From: an uncultured Verrucomicrobiota bacterium
GTDB lineage: Bacteria > Verrucomicrobiota > Kiritimatiellia > SS1-B-03-39 > UBA6053
Assembly (NCBI GenBank): GCA_937127435.1
Contig: CAKZLZ010000018.1
Location: forward strand, 1 to 64,000
Direction: 5' to 3'
Length of the DNA: 64,000 bases
Shown one piece after another: positions 44,409-54,700 of this stretch. Position 1 is the first letter of the stretch. Every line of letters starts with the position of its first letter. The position numbers were made by a program, and so were the translations under genes. The notes beneath the pieces are model-generated. The model saw nothing but the letters and a program-made list of their open reading frames with translations, was not told the DNA's origin and did not search any database.

Positions 44409-44819
44409 ATGAACCACGACTACTTTCCATCCATGGATACGCTCTATAGCGAAACCCCGCCAAGACCTGACATGATGACCAACCGCAGAGAAACGCTTGA
44501 AGTCAAACTCAATGTGCTTTCAAAGACACTCCAGACACGAATTGGTGTGTACCAAAAAACCATGACCAGTTTAGAGGATGCAGTACTTGAAGCCATGCAG
44601 CCTGTTGAGCGAATCACGACGCTCAAAGAATATGGGTTGCCGTATCCGCGAGAAGAACTTATTAATGCCAAACGGGACCTCAGTACCATGCACGGCGAAA
44701 TTCGTTCTCGGGACAGTGAATGCTGGAAGGATATCACGGGTCTCATGCGAGACATCCTACAAACCTGGGAAGAACTACAGGCAGCGAAAACGAAGGAGGC
44801 AATGATGCACGATGAGTAG
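44409..44819 (+). CDS. Coiled-coil protein upstream of HerA-like ATPase
   Basis: A 136-residue, almost wholly helical protein (ETLEVKLNVLSKTLQTRIGV, INAKRDLSTMHGEIRSRDSE). It overlaps the HerA-like gene by 8 nt, so the two are co-expressed and may act together. Not recognised. Confidence 0.6.
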   Translation: MNHDYFPSMDTLYSETPPRPDMMTNRRETLEVKLNVLSKTLQTRIGVYQKTMTSLEDAVLEAMQPVERITTLKEYGLPYPREELINAKRDLSTMHGEIRSRDSECWKDITGLMRDILQTWEELQAAKTKEAMMHDE

Positions 44820-46137
44820 TGATGTTGATATTGAGAATCTGTGCAAACGACTGGCTCCAATTTTAGGGAAGAAGGCAAGCTTACTTTGGAAGGCGTATAT
44901 CACTTCGTACAGTGGCAAAGAAAAAGCAGAGACGGCTGGAATCATCCAGCATCTGGGAAACAAACATTTGGGAAGCGATGTCAGCAACCGAACAATCCAT
45001 CTGCCACCACCTGCACCCACAGACTCTGCGGGCGAATTTCATCTCGGATCCATCATGTATGGTAAGGGTGTGCATTCCCAGCTCCACATTACTCGTGCAG
45101 ACCTGATGAAGCATACCGGTATTTTTGCAATTACAGGAGCCGGGAAAACAAATATTGGTATGCGGTTACTGCAACAACTTTACGACGCACAGCTTCCATT
45201 CATGGTCTTTGACTGGAAGCGAAGCTACCGGCAGATGAAACACCATGAAAGTTTGGGTCGCGGTGAAATCAAAATATTTTCTGTTGGACGGGATACCAAA
45301 ACGCCCTTTCACTGGAATCCGCTTCGCTCACCTCCCGGAGTACATGCCCAAACCTGGCTGTGGGTAGTTGCCGAGACCTTAGAAAAATCTCACGTCTCCG
45401 GACAAGGTGTTGCAGATGTACTTATTGAAACGCTAGACACCTGCTTTGAAAATTTCGGGATGTACGACGGAACTGGAGAAGAATACCCAACATTTGAGGA
45501 TGCTTTTGAGAGCCTATCAAAGAAAAAGTATTCAGGGAGACGGCAGTTATGGCAGGACAGCTGTAATCGGATTTTACGGACGTTTACTTTTGGCCCTGCA
45601 TCTGTCAGCTTCAATTCACGTGACCCGCTCAAGATTGAGGATCTCTTGAACCAGCCAATCATAATGGAACTCGACCAAGAGATGCCTAAGCCCCTACGCA
45701 TATTCTTTTGTGAGCTTATCCTTCGCTGGATTCATTTGTACCGGCTTGGAGAAGGCGAGAGCAAAACGCTTCGACATATTTTGTTACTTGAGGAAGCCCA
45801 TAACCTTTTTCCGCAATCATCGCTTGAGAAACAGGCGACCAATAGCCTTGAAACCATTTACCGTGAAATTCGTAGTTTTGGCGAGGGACTGGTGTGTATT
45901 ACTCAGCATCCGTCACTGTTGCCCATCTACATTTTGGGGAACTGCAACACGCAAATTTATTTGCCCTTGCAACATGAGCGCGACATCCGAGCAGCACGAG
46001 ACGCTTTGTTCTTGGAGTATAGTCAGGTGAAATTTTTGGATTATCTGAATGTAGGAGAAGGTATCGTGAAAATCAAAGGCCGAGTGCAACCCTGTCACGT
46101 ACAATTTCCATTGGTTACCTTTGGAGGTGCCAAATGA
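44812..46137 (+). CDS. HerA-like DNA-translocating ATPase (DUF87)
   Basis: A 441-residue ATPase with Walker A FAITGAGKTNIGMRLL (about 105) and Walker B HILLLEEAHNLFPQS (about 325), followed by the arginine-finger region EIRSFGEGLVCITQHPS. The family pumps or separates DNA and serves as coupling protein on plasmids and integrative elements, notably archaeal ones. AGGAGG lies 12 nt upstream. It is flanked by a coiled-coil gene (overlap 8 nt) and a wHTH gene (overlap 4 nt), forming a three-gene transfer- or maintenance-type operon. Confidence 0.87.
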   Translation: MSSDVDIENLCKRLAPILGKKASLLWKAYITSYSGKEKAETAGIIQHLGNKHLGSDVSNRTIHLPPPAPTDSAGEFHLGSIMYGKGVHSQLHITRADLMKHTGIFAITGAGKTNIGMRLLQQLYDAQLPFMVFDWKRSYRQMKHHESLGRGEIKIFSVGRDTKTPFHWNPLRSPPGVHAQTWLWVVAETLEKSHVSGQGVADVLIETLDTCFENFGMYDGTGEEYPTFEDAFESLSKKKYSGRRQLWQDSCNRILRTFTFGPASVSFNSRDPLKIEDLLNQPIIMELDQEMPKPLRIFFCELILRWIHLYRLGEGESKTLRHILLLEEAHNLFPQSSLEKQATNSLETIYREIRSFGEGLVCITQHPSLLPIYILGNCNTQIYLPLQHERDIRAARDALFLEYSQVKFLDYLNVGEGIVKIKGRVQPCHVQFPLVTFGGAK

Positions 46138-46457
46138 AAGAACGTATTTGGGTTCGCTCGGGAGTGGTTGAAATTATTGATAAACGCCAGGAACAGAATT
46201 TAGAATTGGTGCTGGGAAAAATACGGTTTTATTATTCCGAGTTGTATCAGACTAAAAATAGATATAAACATCCACTGTCTTTGAAATCGCTCATGAAGCT
46301 CACGAACAGAAGTGGTTCACAAGTTTTGAATGCAGTTCGGATTTTAGCAAATACAGTTTTGAAGGGGGAGAAAAAACCAGCAATTACGTACGATAGAATT
46401 TGTTCTGAGCGGAATTCAACGCACCGCCCATATCGGATATTTTTACGTCAAAAATAG
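46134..46457 (+). CDS. Small winged-helix-like protein after HerA
   Basis: A 107-residue protein overlapping the HerA-like gene by ATGA. SLKSLMKLTNRSGSQVLNAV looks like a helix-turn-helix, and the end (THRPYRIFLRQK) is basic. It may bind DNA for the ATPase. No family recognised. Confidence 0.6.
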   Translation: MKERIWVRSGVVEIIDKRQEQNLELVLGKIRFYYSELYQTKNRYKHPLSLKSLMKLTNRSGSQVLNAVRILANTVLKGEKKPAITYDRICSERNSTHRPYRIFLRQK

Positions 46458-46513
46458 GGGTGATTAAATACATACGGTAGTATGTAGGGAACTATATTTA
46501 TGAAGACACATTT

Positions 46514-47899
46514 CTAAACAAGGTGGTCGGATAGATTAATACTTTGTGCACCAAGTACAGAGTGGTATACCTGACCCTCATACGAAAACATCCGCAATAT
46601 CATTTGTAAAACAAGCCATTCAAGATCTTGCCAATATTTAACAACGGTCAAATTACCTGGATCTAAATCTCCCGCATGGAGTAATTTATGACGTGCTTTG
46701 ATTAGTTTACTGCAAGGTTCAGGTAGTCGTAGAATATTACATGTCGACTTGATCGATTTCACGAATGAAGGTTTTGCATTCCATTGATTGACGGTACTTA
46801 TTAATGCATGTGTCCGTTCCTCTTTCCATTCAGCAGTCAGTTCAAAGAATAATGCATGCAACTTTTCAAAAAAATCCTCATCCATTTTTTCACTCAACTT
46901 TGGATCTATTTGCGTTTCTACCGATTCGCCTACGACTTTTACAGCTATACGGTCTAAGAGAATGTTTAATATTGCGCAGTTGATATCAATAACGTCAGTC
47001 TGTTGTTCTTGAGAAAACAACTGGAGAGTTTTTGAATACCATTCTCGTTCTGTTTCAAATTTTTGAAGTGCGAGTTCGACAAATCCTTTCAACGTACCTT
47101 TGGAAAAATTATCAACAGGAGCATGCCCTCCCCTGTTAACTGGAGCCGAGTAAACAGCCCTTTGAGATGAGCTAATTTCCTCACCATCATCAGAAAGGTT
47201 TGATACGGTATGCCAGTGCACATGCCGGGAGAGCGCGAAGGATAAAATTATACAAATATCATTGGCTTGAGATGTCCGTTTGTCGAAGTCTGCTGTGGCA
47301 TCTAGAGAAACGGTAAGTGTTGCTGTTCTCAAAGGAAATGGCGAACTCTTAAGCTTTATTTTAGAAACACCCGGATCTAACAAGCTTTGTATAGTCCAAT
47401 TCGTCCCAAATGCCTGAAACTCTATTCGATCCAAGGCACCTCCTGGTTTCGCACCTAACGGAGCATCACTGGGCAAAGGCTTCTCTGTCCATTGATCAAA
47501 CATTTTGGGTAGAAAATTGTTCAAATAGAAGCAAAGGCTTGACGGTATCTGGGTAGTTGAGCGTCGATCCCGTTGTAGATCAAGAAGCACAAGCTTGATC
47601 TCGACCATAAATTTCATAACGTTGATGAAATTCACACCTTCTAAATACCCGACTGTTGCTGTGAAAGGCTCACCGCTCTCAAGCTCTCCTGTTATCTGAG
47701 TATTTTCCAACTCGGGGCAGTCAAGTTTTATTACTTTGTTAAGGGCTTCTGTACCCAATTTCGGTAATGGAATAACTACCGAGCGAATTAATTCACTTTC
47801 TGATACTCGTAATTTTGCATCACAGCTGACAACCCCCACTCCTAGAAAAGTTAAATCAAGCGTGACGGTTCCTTTCAGGACAGCTTCATTATCGTTCAT
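46514..47899 (-). CDS. HEPN-domain protein, ApeA-like
   Basis: A 461-residue protein with a beta-rich N-terminal part and a helical C-terminal part. The C-terminal KARHKLLHAGD contains R-H-x3-H, the R-x4-6-H active-site motif of HEPN ribonucleases. This size and layout agree with the ApeA anti-phage family (N-terminal ApeA domain plus HEPN), which acts by abortive RNA cleavage. AGAGGTG precedes the ATG. It is a single gene between the HerA operon and the integrase. The family assignment is by motif and architecture only. Confidence 0.55.
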   Translation of the reverse strand: MNDNEAVLKGTVTLDLTFLGVGVVSCDAKLRVSESELIRSVVIPLPKLGTEALNKVIKLDCPELENTQITGELESGEPFTATVGYLEGVNFINVMKFMVEIKLVLLDLQRDRRSTTQIPSSLCFYLNNFLPKMFDQWTEKPLPSDAPLGAKPGGALDRIEFQAFGTNWTIQSLLDPGVSKIKLKSSPFPLRTATLTVSLDATADFDKRTSQANDICIILSFALSRHVHWHTVSNLSDDGEEISSSQRAVYSAPVNRGGHAPVDNFSKGTLKGFVELALQKFETEREWYSKTLQLFSQEQQTDVIDINCAILNILLDRIAVKVVGESVETQIDPKLSEKMDEDFFEKLHALFFELTAEWKEERTHALISTVNQWNAKPSFVKSIKSTCNILRLPEPCSKLIKARHKLLHAGDLDPGNLTVVKYWQDLEWLVLQMILRMFSYEGQVYHSVLGAQSINLSDHLV

Positions 47900-47981
47900 A
47901 ATACACCTCTAATTGGACTCAAAATAACTTTTTATGTTACTTTTTTGACCTACTTCACGCAATCATATACCTTTTTTAAAT

Positions 47982-49247
47982 CTAAGTTCCAAAATGCTCA
48001 TGTCCCCGAGTCACAAGTGCCGGGCACAGAGCATTTTTATGAGGGTGTGAGGCTTCAGAACAGGAAGGTAAACCACACCCTCCACAGAATCGAGCACCAT
48101 CAACAAGAGCATCACCACAATTTGTGCAAAATTTTGGAGTGGGTACTTTCCTCATTAATGGCCTATCCTGTTGAGGGTTAATTTTCGTAGCTACACACTC
48201 AACAAGACTGCTAGTATTTTGAGTCTTCAACAACCCCTTCTGTTCCAGCTCCATTCTAAAAGCATCGTCTTGGTTCCCTAAATCATACGTCTGCAATTGG
48301 TCGGTTGATGTCCATCTTGCACGATGCTGAATTGCATTGTCAGAATAGCCATTCAACCGCATGTGAGTAACCCCATTTCTCTTGAAACTGTAGAGGGTGA
48401 GTCGTTTGGTGATGCCTGCGGCTTCTAAACGTTTTCTGATGGCTTTATTTAATCCAATGGGAGTTATCTGGGAGAACATTGTGTTTGAACCACGCGAGAA
48501 AAATAGTGGCGCATCAGGATTATCTCTCAAGGGGTGTTTTGCTAACCAAGTTTTGAGATACCGCACGTGTTCAATCAATGGGATAAAACCCGTTCCCTCT
48601 TTCCCGTGTTCTGTAATCCAAACTTTTGCATACCCATCAAACAATTTCACATCAGAAATTTTCCGCCCCAGTATTTCTTGAGGACGTGCTAATCCTTCAT
48701 AGGCCAACACAATTGCGGATTGTATATCCGGCCTGTCAAAAAATAATTCCAGAATGTGTGTTACTTCTTCTGGTTTGAGTTTGTCCAGGCGCATTTTCTT
48801 CCGGCTCTTATCCGGCTCTACTTTGATGTGTCGAACAGGGTACGGAATCAACGTTTCATCCTCACGCCCCAAAGCATCCTTTTCAGGGCACAGCATTTTC
48901 CACAGATGCCGTACATCTTCTAAAAATGATTTTTTGGATTCATAGGTCTTTTTGACCGTGTGAGCAAACGCAAGCAGCTCATCAACATCTTTTCGTTCAG
49001 CAGTCGCTAAATCTTTGTTAATCATATAACAGATCAATAGTAATGATTGTAAAAGTCGTACTCGCCTAATGTACGACAGATCTTTCGCTTCAGATTTTGC
49101 TATGACTACATCAAAGTATTTTCGGTTTTCGGGACACTGAATCCAGTACCTCCTCGCTCCTCTTATTGCAGGATACGTCCATCCTTTAACTTTACTTCGA
49201 AGCCTTTCGTACTTGGCTTGACTGTTATATATATCGTTCTCTGCCAT
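47982..49247 (-). CDS. int: Tyrosine recombinase/integrase with C-terminal zinc ribbon
   Basis: A 421-residue integrase: an N-terminal SAM-like core-binding domain (about 20-150), then a catalytic domain with arginine in EGLARPQEILG (about 187), lysine in the beta-hairpin (WITEHGKEGTG), the conserved H-x-x-R box replaced by YSFKRNGVTHM, and the nucleophile in QLQTYDLGN (about 319). The C-terminus has a zinc ribbon (CTNCGDALVDGARFCGGCG). The zinc-ribbon tail and the changed box are features I associate with archaeal integrases. It presumably integrates and excises the element; it lies inside the element, not at an end. Confidence 0.85.
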   Translation of the reverse strand: MAENDIYNSQAKYERLRSKVKGWTYPAIRGARRYWIQCPENRKYFDVVIAKSEAKDLSYIRRVRLLQSLLLICYMINKDLATAERKDVDELLAFAHTVKKTYESKKSFLEDVRHLWKMLCPEKDALGREDETLIPYPVRHIKVEPDKSRKKMRLDKLKPEEVTHILELFFDRPDIQSAIVLAYEGLARPQEILGRKISDVKLFDGYAKVWITEHGKEGTGFIPLIEHVRYLKTWLAKHPLRDNPDAPLFFSRGSNTMFSQITPIGLNKAIRKRLEAAGITKRLTLYSFKRNGVTHMRLNGYSDNAIQHRARWTSTDQLQTYDLGNQDDAFRMELEQKGLLKTQNTSSLVECVATKINPQQDRPLMRKVPTPKFCTNCGDALVDGARFCGGCGLPSCSEASHPHKNALCPALVTRGHEHFGT

Positions 49248-49493
49248 CGTCTATATGGTTTGGATACAGACTGATTTGCTTTGCACACAAACACGTGTGC
49301 AGCATGAAAATCCCGAAAAAGGTTCCGGTTTCCGGGTTTTTCAAAAATGACCTTCGGGTTTGATAGAAAAAATAAGTCCCCCCACCCGAGGTCATCGCAA
49401 TTTTTCACAAATTATCCAAAACAAGTCTGTATCTTAATGATAGGGTGTTGTGTCGATTATATAAATCTTTCCTACCATCCAGTCGGAGTAATC

Positions 49494-50039
49494 TTACAGA
49501 ATCCCCTGCTTCGGTTTCCCTTCTCCAATATGTTCAAGAAAGTCATCCATGATTGGGCTCGTGCCTTTGAATATTATACCGCAATCAGTTTTCACATATA
49601 CTTCTTTGTAAAGTTTTATGTTTTCTAAGGATCGGCAAACAATGATATATGCAGCCCCACGTTCATTAGGAGCAAGCACCAAAGGGAATCGTTCTACAGG
49701 TTCAATACAATACGGCTCACGCCACGGAACTTGCTCCCCCTCATAGTTAATAAACCCAACCTCCATCACCGTTTGTTTAGTCGCACCAATGTTTGTAATA
49801 TCAATACATACAAACGTCTTCAATGTCTTAACTGCTTCGGCGACTCTTTCAGAAAAATAGGTCTTACAAACCATAGCATCCATCGGATCTGGAAACGCAA
49901 GCTTTGGAAGCACTCTAAGGTTTGGCGCTGATAGCTTCTTTTGCTGTGTATGGTTAGCAATACCCAGGTATAGCCCGCCAATACCTGTAACCATTCCGAT
50001 TATGGCTGATAATAAGGTGATTATTTCAAGATTAGACAT
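49494..50039 (-). CDS. Membrane-anchored hypothetical protein
   Basis: A 181-residue protein with one N-terminal transmembrane helix (IITLLSAIIGMVTGIGGLYLGI) and a soluble beta-rich domain (TFVCIDITNIGATKQTVMEV). The domain resembles small Ig-like C-terminal domains of phage- or defence-linked membrane proteins, but no firm family is recognised. Confidence 0.6.
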   Translation of the reverse strand: MSNLEIITLLSAIIGMVTGIGGLYLGIANHTQQKKLSAPNLRVLPKLAFPDPMDAMVCKTYFSERVAEAVKTLKTFVCIDITNIGATKQTVMEVGFINYEGEQVPWREPYCIEPVERFPLVLAPNERGAAYIIVCRSLENIKLYKEVYVKTDCGIIFKGTSPIMDDFLEHIGEGKPKQGIL

Positions 50040-50193
50040 TTATAATTCCAACTATATTTAATAGACAATACTTTTAATTCTAATTTTAATTCAATATTTG
50101 GTCAATCATTCGGTCACAATGGTTATGAGTGAATTTTTATTGTTATAATATAAATCAGTGTGAACATATCCGGAGGGTTAAAATATATTTTTA

Positions 50194-51162
50194 CTATTGT
50201 TCCGACGCTAAAACCTTAGCAATTTCATCTGATATCGGGAGTCCCGTGAAGGTTTCAATCCATTGAAAAATACCATCAGGATTAATTTCTAAGAAATAAT
50301 ATTCTCCAGATGGAGTTAATATTAAATCACATGCACTATACAGAAGACCATATTTATCATTAAGCTGGATTAGTTTGTCACATATATCAACTGGTAATTC
50401 ATGTTGATAGTAAGGTGTATTTGCGTGATCATATCTGCGCCAATCGATATTGGCTTTTGTAGAATTTTGTGAGTGTATTTCGGAAGACAGAACCTTGTCA
50501 CCGATTACATAGGCTCTTATTTCAACATATTTTGGTATATATTCTTGAAAAAAACATAAGTTTCCACCCAAAGAAACTTTATTTGCAATCATCTCTGAAG
50601 AGATGATATTGGTATAAATTGTATGTAAACGTCCATCTTTTTTAATTTTTGGTGGGCACATCGATTTGAAAATTATCAGATTGTGCTTTTCTTTAAACTT
50701 TTTAAGTTCTTCTAGATTATTAGTTACCAAAGTTTCGGGAATGGTTAACCCAAAAGATCTAGCATCTCTAAGTTGAGAAAGTTTCCCATCTGAGTAGAGC
50801 GAACAAGATGGCCTGTTTAAAACAATACCTGGAAAAGAATCAAAAATGCTAAACAGGTTTGCTTTAGATTCTTGCCTTGACCATTTGGAGGCTTCTATAT
50901 TCTGAACTTCAGGGATGGTGATGTCAAAACATGGTCCCCTGACGTATATCGCCTCGAAATTAGAAATGAAATCTGAAGTTTTATTTAGCTTTAACCCATA
51001 TTTAGATTGGTTATCTAAGCTGCACGAGATATAATTATTTTCGTTAAAGAAAGAATCGGTTCTGAAAATATGTGGCACCTTGCCGTATGACTCCAACTTT
51101 GATGCAACTAACTCGATTTGGTTAGGTGTATCATCAACTAGAAGAACCTTTGGTTTTGACAC
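50194..51162 (-). CDS. ATP-grasp peptide-modifying enzyme (graspetide-synthetase-like)
   Basis: A 322-residue protein with a pre-ATP-grasp N-terminal domain (VLLVDDTPNQIELVASKLES) and an ATP-grasp domain. Diagnostic segments are VLNRPSCSLYSDGKLSQLRD, LTIPETLVTN, IIFKSMCPPK, the DWRRYDH strand, LLYSACDLILTPSGEYYFLE and INPDGIFQWIE, matching MvdC/MvdD/PsnB-type enzymes that form ester or amide crosslinks in RiPPs. The start is GTG, 8 nt after the stop of the small gene upstream, which is a likely precursor. It is a good example of a graspetide-type locus inside a mobile element. Confidence 0.82.
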   Translation of the reverse strand: MSKPKVLLVDDTPNQIELVASKLESYGKVPHIFRTDSFFNENNYISCSLDNQSKYGLKLNKTSDFISNFEAIYVRGPCFDITIPEVQNIEASKWSRQESKANLFSIFDSFPGIVLNRPSCSLYSDGKLSQLRDARSFGLTIPETLVTNNLEELKKFKEKHNLIIFKSMCPPKIKKDGRLHTIYTNIISSEMIANKVSLGGNLCFFQEYIPKYVEIRAYVIGDKVLSSEIHSQNSTKANIDWRRYDHANTPYYQHELPVDICDKLIQLNDKYGLLYSACDLILTPSGEYYFLEINPDGIFQWIETFTGLPISDEIAKVLASEQ

Positions 51163-51170
51163 GGCTGAGA

Positions 51171-51386
51171 CTAGAAAGGTCTAGGTCTAGGTCCCTCTTC
51201 ATCACGACGCACATCTTCACCACCACCAAAGCCAGTAGAAAGCTGAGTTCCTATAGTTGCCACGATTTCATTAAGATCCCCACAACGAGGTTTCCAGCTC
51301 CACTTACTTACAGGAACAGGGCCAATCTTCGTTACTTCTTCAAGTAGTTCGAAACCAAAAGGTGCATCAGAACTCAACTTTCCCAT
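51171..51386 (-). CDS. Candidate graspetide precursor peptide
   Basis: A product of about 71 residues from MGKLSSDAPFGFELLEEVTK, with AGGAG 9 nt before the ATG (the track ORF starts 39 nt earlier without support). PFGFELLEE resembles the PFFARFLE leader motif bound by graspetide synthetases. The C-terminus has candidate hydroxyl donors (TIGTQLSTG), a glycine spacer (FGGGED), acidic acceptors (DVRRDEEG) and a Pro-Arg tail PRPRPF. It sits immediately before the ATP-grasp gene. The core cannot be proven from sequence. Confidence 0.6.
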   Translation of the reverse strand: MGKLSSDAPFGFELLEEVTKIGPVPVSKWSWKPRCGDLNEIVATIGTQLSTGFGGGEDVRRDEEGPRPRPF

Positions 51387-51453
51387 ATGAATACTCCTGA
51401 TTTTAGCAAAATTAACATAAAACATTTAACTGAGTCTAAAATATATCCTTAGG

Positions 51454-51705
51454 ATGGATACAGTCAATATCAAAAACCTAAAAGCAAAGAGTAAAACTTC
51501 TTCAACTGAAGTTGAGTATTGGAAACATAAATTCAGAAAAGGTCAAGGAATACCTTCTCCAATTATTAATAAAGGAAACTTAGTGGTTGGATTTGTTGGT
51601 TGCTTTCTAGCGCTAAAAGAAATGGGGTTTGAAGAAATTCACGTTAATGATGAAAATGAAATGAAAATGTTATTTTCTGCAAGTTCAAAGAATGCAAAAG
51701 ATTGA
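51454..51705 (+). CDS. Small ParB/Srx-like domain protein
   Basis: An 83-residue protein: EVEYWKHKFRKGQGIPSPII then NLVVGFVGCFLALKEMGFEE agrees with the ParB N-terminal-like domain (short helix, proline loop, then the G-x-x-R-like strand and helix), but the arginine of the catalytic box is changed to Gly-Cys. It is divergent from the graspetide pair across 68 bp. It may regulate this locus; function unproven. Confidence 0.5.
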   Translation: MDTVNIKNLKAKSKTSSTEVEYWKHKFRKGQGIPSPIINKGNLVVGFVGCFLALKEMGFEEIHVNDENEMKMLFSASSKNAKD

Positions 51706-51762
51706 TAATCTTACTAAATTTCAAATACGTTCATTTTTTGTATTCGCATACCGACCAACACC

Positions 51763-51770
51763 TTTAAATA
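51763..51770 (+). promoter_or_regulatory. Archaeal-like TATA box before the large surface protein
   Basis: TTTAAATA is centred 26 nt before the ATG at 51793, preceded by a C-rich run as in an archaeal BRE/TATA promoter. There is no Shine-Dalgarno before the ATG. Confidence 0.45.
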
Positions 51771-51792
51771 CCCTTAACCCCAAATTCTACTC

Positions 51793-54700
51793 ATGAAGGG
51801 GTTCATGGTATGCATCATCGTATTTGCAGTCCTATCCGTGCCAGCATTCGCTGCATCTGACTACGATTACTCGAAAACCAACCTCAGTAATGAATTTGAC
51901 GACCAACTTTTTTTGGTTGGCGATAACATCAATATTTCTATCAATATCACGAACATCTCAACCGGCGTATCCAACCCGAGCGACACGATTTGCGTCATCA
52001 ACTTTTCCGGCGACACCTACCAGCTGCAGTATGCGAACGGCTTCTTTTGGCAAAACTACACGTTCACAAAAACCAGCAACACTTATCAGACCTCATGTAA
52101 TGGTAGTGACCCGACCAACAACCTTTTAGAGCTCGATGAACGCTACAACCTTCACTTGCTCCTTGAACGCTATCCGATGCAATCCGTTCCCCTGCTTCAC
52201 AACGTATCACTCTTTGAATACAACTTTTCTCACGCACCGGTTCAGACAGGAGTTTGCACACTGAAAATATCAGACTCCATCTATTCCGATCTACAAACGA
52301 ACTATGGTTTTACGCATACATACACGGACTCGGGAAATGTACCCATCAACTATAACTGCACCTATCCCCTTTCAGGAGCAGTTAACGGTTCATTCAACAT
52401 TTCGATAACACCGTATGAGCCGCAACTTTTCGCGCCTTCAAGCAATCCTTTGGCTTCCCACACTTCAGCGACCAACTATAAACTTGGAGCGTTTGATTTT
52501 GATGGCGACCGAACGGACGAACTCATTATTGTTGAGGACTCAGGACTATTCATTCTTAACGGAAGCAACTTGTCTCAAAATTTTGGAGCTAGTATCGTCG
52601 CATCATTTACGAATACGCAGAGCTTCTTTGCAACAGATTTAGACTGGGATGGTGATGGAGACTTACTTGTTCAAAACGGTACCAGGCTCTACAAACTTTC
52701 GTATGATGCAGGTAGCTTTTCCGCTACAAATATTGGTACAACGTTCCCTTCCCTTGCAGCCTTTGGGACGTTTGAGATTAACAACGATTTTTACAAAGAT
52801 ATTATTGTACTTAATGGTTCAGGGAACACTTGGCAGTACACCATTTACAAAGGGGATGCGTCAGGATTCATTTTTAACGAAACTGGTTTTTTAAACCTTA
52901 GTTTTAATGGCGACTCATGCGACAAGATGCTCATCTTTGATTACGACAAAGATGCTATCCAAGAACTGATTTGCCAAAACTCTCTTGCAGGAGGAAGCGT
53001 CCTTCTGTTTGACCGAGACTCATTTACTGAGCCCCTATCCGGGATTGCGCCCACGACGAACCCGGTAGGGTTTTCTCCTTTAACTGGTGTTGCTCACTCG
53101 ATGTTTTTTGCGGACATTGATTCAGATGGAGAATGGGAGCTTGGTTTAGCTGAGACAGCTAACGCCCACGTTCATTATTTTGAAAATCTGAGCACCACCT
53201 TTGATGAACTTATGGTTGATACACTCCAAACTGCAAGTTTTGGTGGACATGCCGCTTTTGACATCATGCATAACGACACCCAAAACCGCCACTACACCCT
53301 CTTGCAAAGCGGGATAATCTTGTCCACATGGTATGGAGACCTGGTATCTAACAAAACTGACCGCAGTTACTTTGGAAGCCCGATGTATGTGCAAAACCAA
53401 GGCAGTACCGACGTTGCGGTTCCTTATTTTGATAGTGGATACAAACTGGCGTATTTGGAGAACAATATCACGGCGTATATTACACAGTCTACCGAGTTTG
53501 ATGCACCGATGCTTCTTAAAAACTACTCGGTTGCAGGCGAATCCGCGAACCAATCTACCCATGTGGATATGTCTTTCTTCCCGACCGCCACATGGCCGTA
53601 CCATGACTACTTTTTCAGTGTAGATTTCTCCGGTACGGATTCGGTGTATCGAAACGATTATTTTGATTCCCAACAAAACCTCAAATACTTTTTAGTTAAT
53701 GACTCAAACAGATACCAGTTTGATGTGCTCAATGATAATGAGTACGAAGTAACCTTTGCGCTGAACCGATACTCCATGTCGCTAACACCTCCCAAAACCG
53801 ACAGAAAAGAAAATGATGACTGCTTGTGTTTTTTTACTGACTCATGTTCCATAGAAACCACGTGCGAATTTGATACCGGTTCAGCCGTTACTTTTTCAGC
53901 ATCATCCATCAACATCACCAATGCGCGGGTATTATGGAGTAACGTTCGCACCAACGCCACGGTTCGCCTACTCAACCTAACTTCTGCCACAAACTTCATT
54001 AGGGACAGTTACGTTTTCAATACCACACTGCACATTGAGAACGGAACAACCCTTGAAATTAGAAACACAACGTTTGAAAACACAACCATTGTCATATCCA
54101 ACATTTCAGTTTCGCTTACTGATTCCATTGCTACTTGATTGCTGATTTTAAACGGTTCGAAAAACACAACCATTACTTCGACGGTGTTTCAAAATCTTTC
54201 GACGACAGGTATCTTTTCTGGGACGGTAAAACTCAACAACACCCAGGTCGATGGTGCACTGTATGCCAATGGTTCGATTCGATATTTCAATTCATCCGAG
54301 GCTTTGGTTTTAAACACTGGCGCGAACCAAACGTACTATAACTGCACTTCCTTTACTATACTTGATGATGTAGGTGTAACGCTCGTTCTTACAGGTACCG
54401 ATTCCTATGGCACACCCTTTTCAAGTTCGGCGTGCTTACCCATTCGAGATAACGTGAGCGGAGTAGTTTTCACAAATTATTCCTATGTTTTTACGTTTGA
54501 TACAAACTACCAGTACTATCCTACTTCCCAAAACTTTACGTTGTTTGGTGCAACAACCCAAATCGTTTTGAACCGTACATTTTTGCCGGTATGGGATTAC
54601 GCTCTAAACGGATCTTTCCAGACTGACTTTAGAAACTATTCGCTTTTGCAGTCAGTAGATTCCCTTTCTGATGTCCGGTTGTCATATGGGGAAATGCTCA

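Noticed and set aside
49163-49408. 81-residue ORF overlapping the integrase start
   Set aside because: Starts at GTG, overlaps the integrase by 85 nt, no ribosome-binding site or family; a TATA-like sequence upstream (GATTTATATAATC) is noted but not enough.
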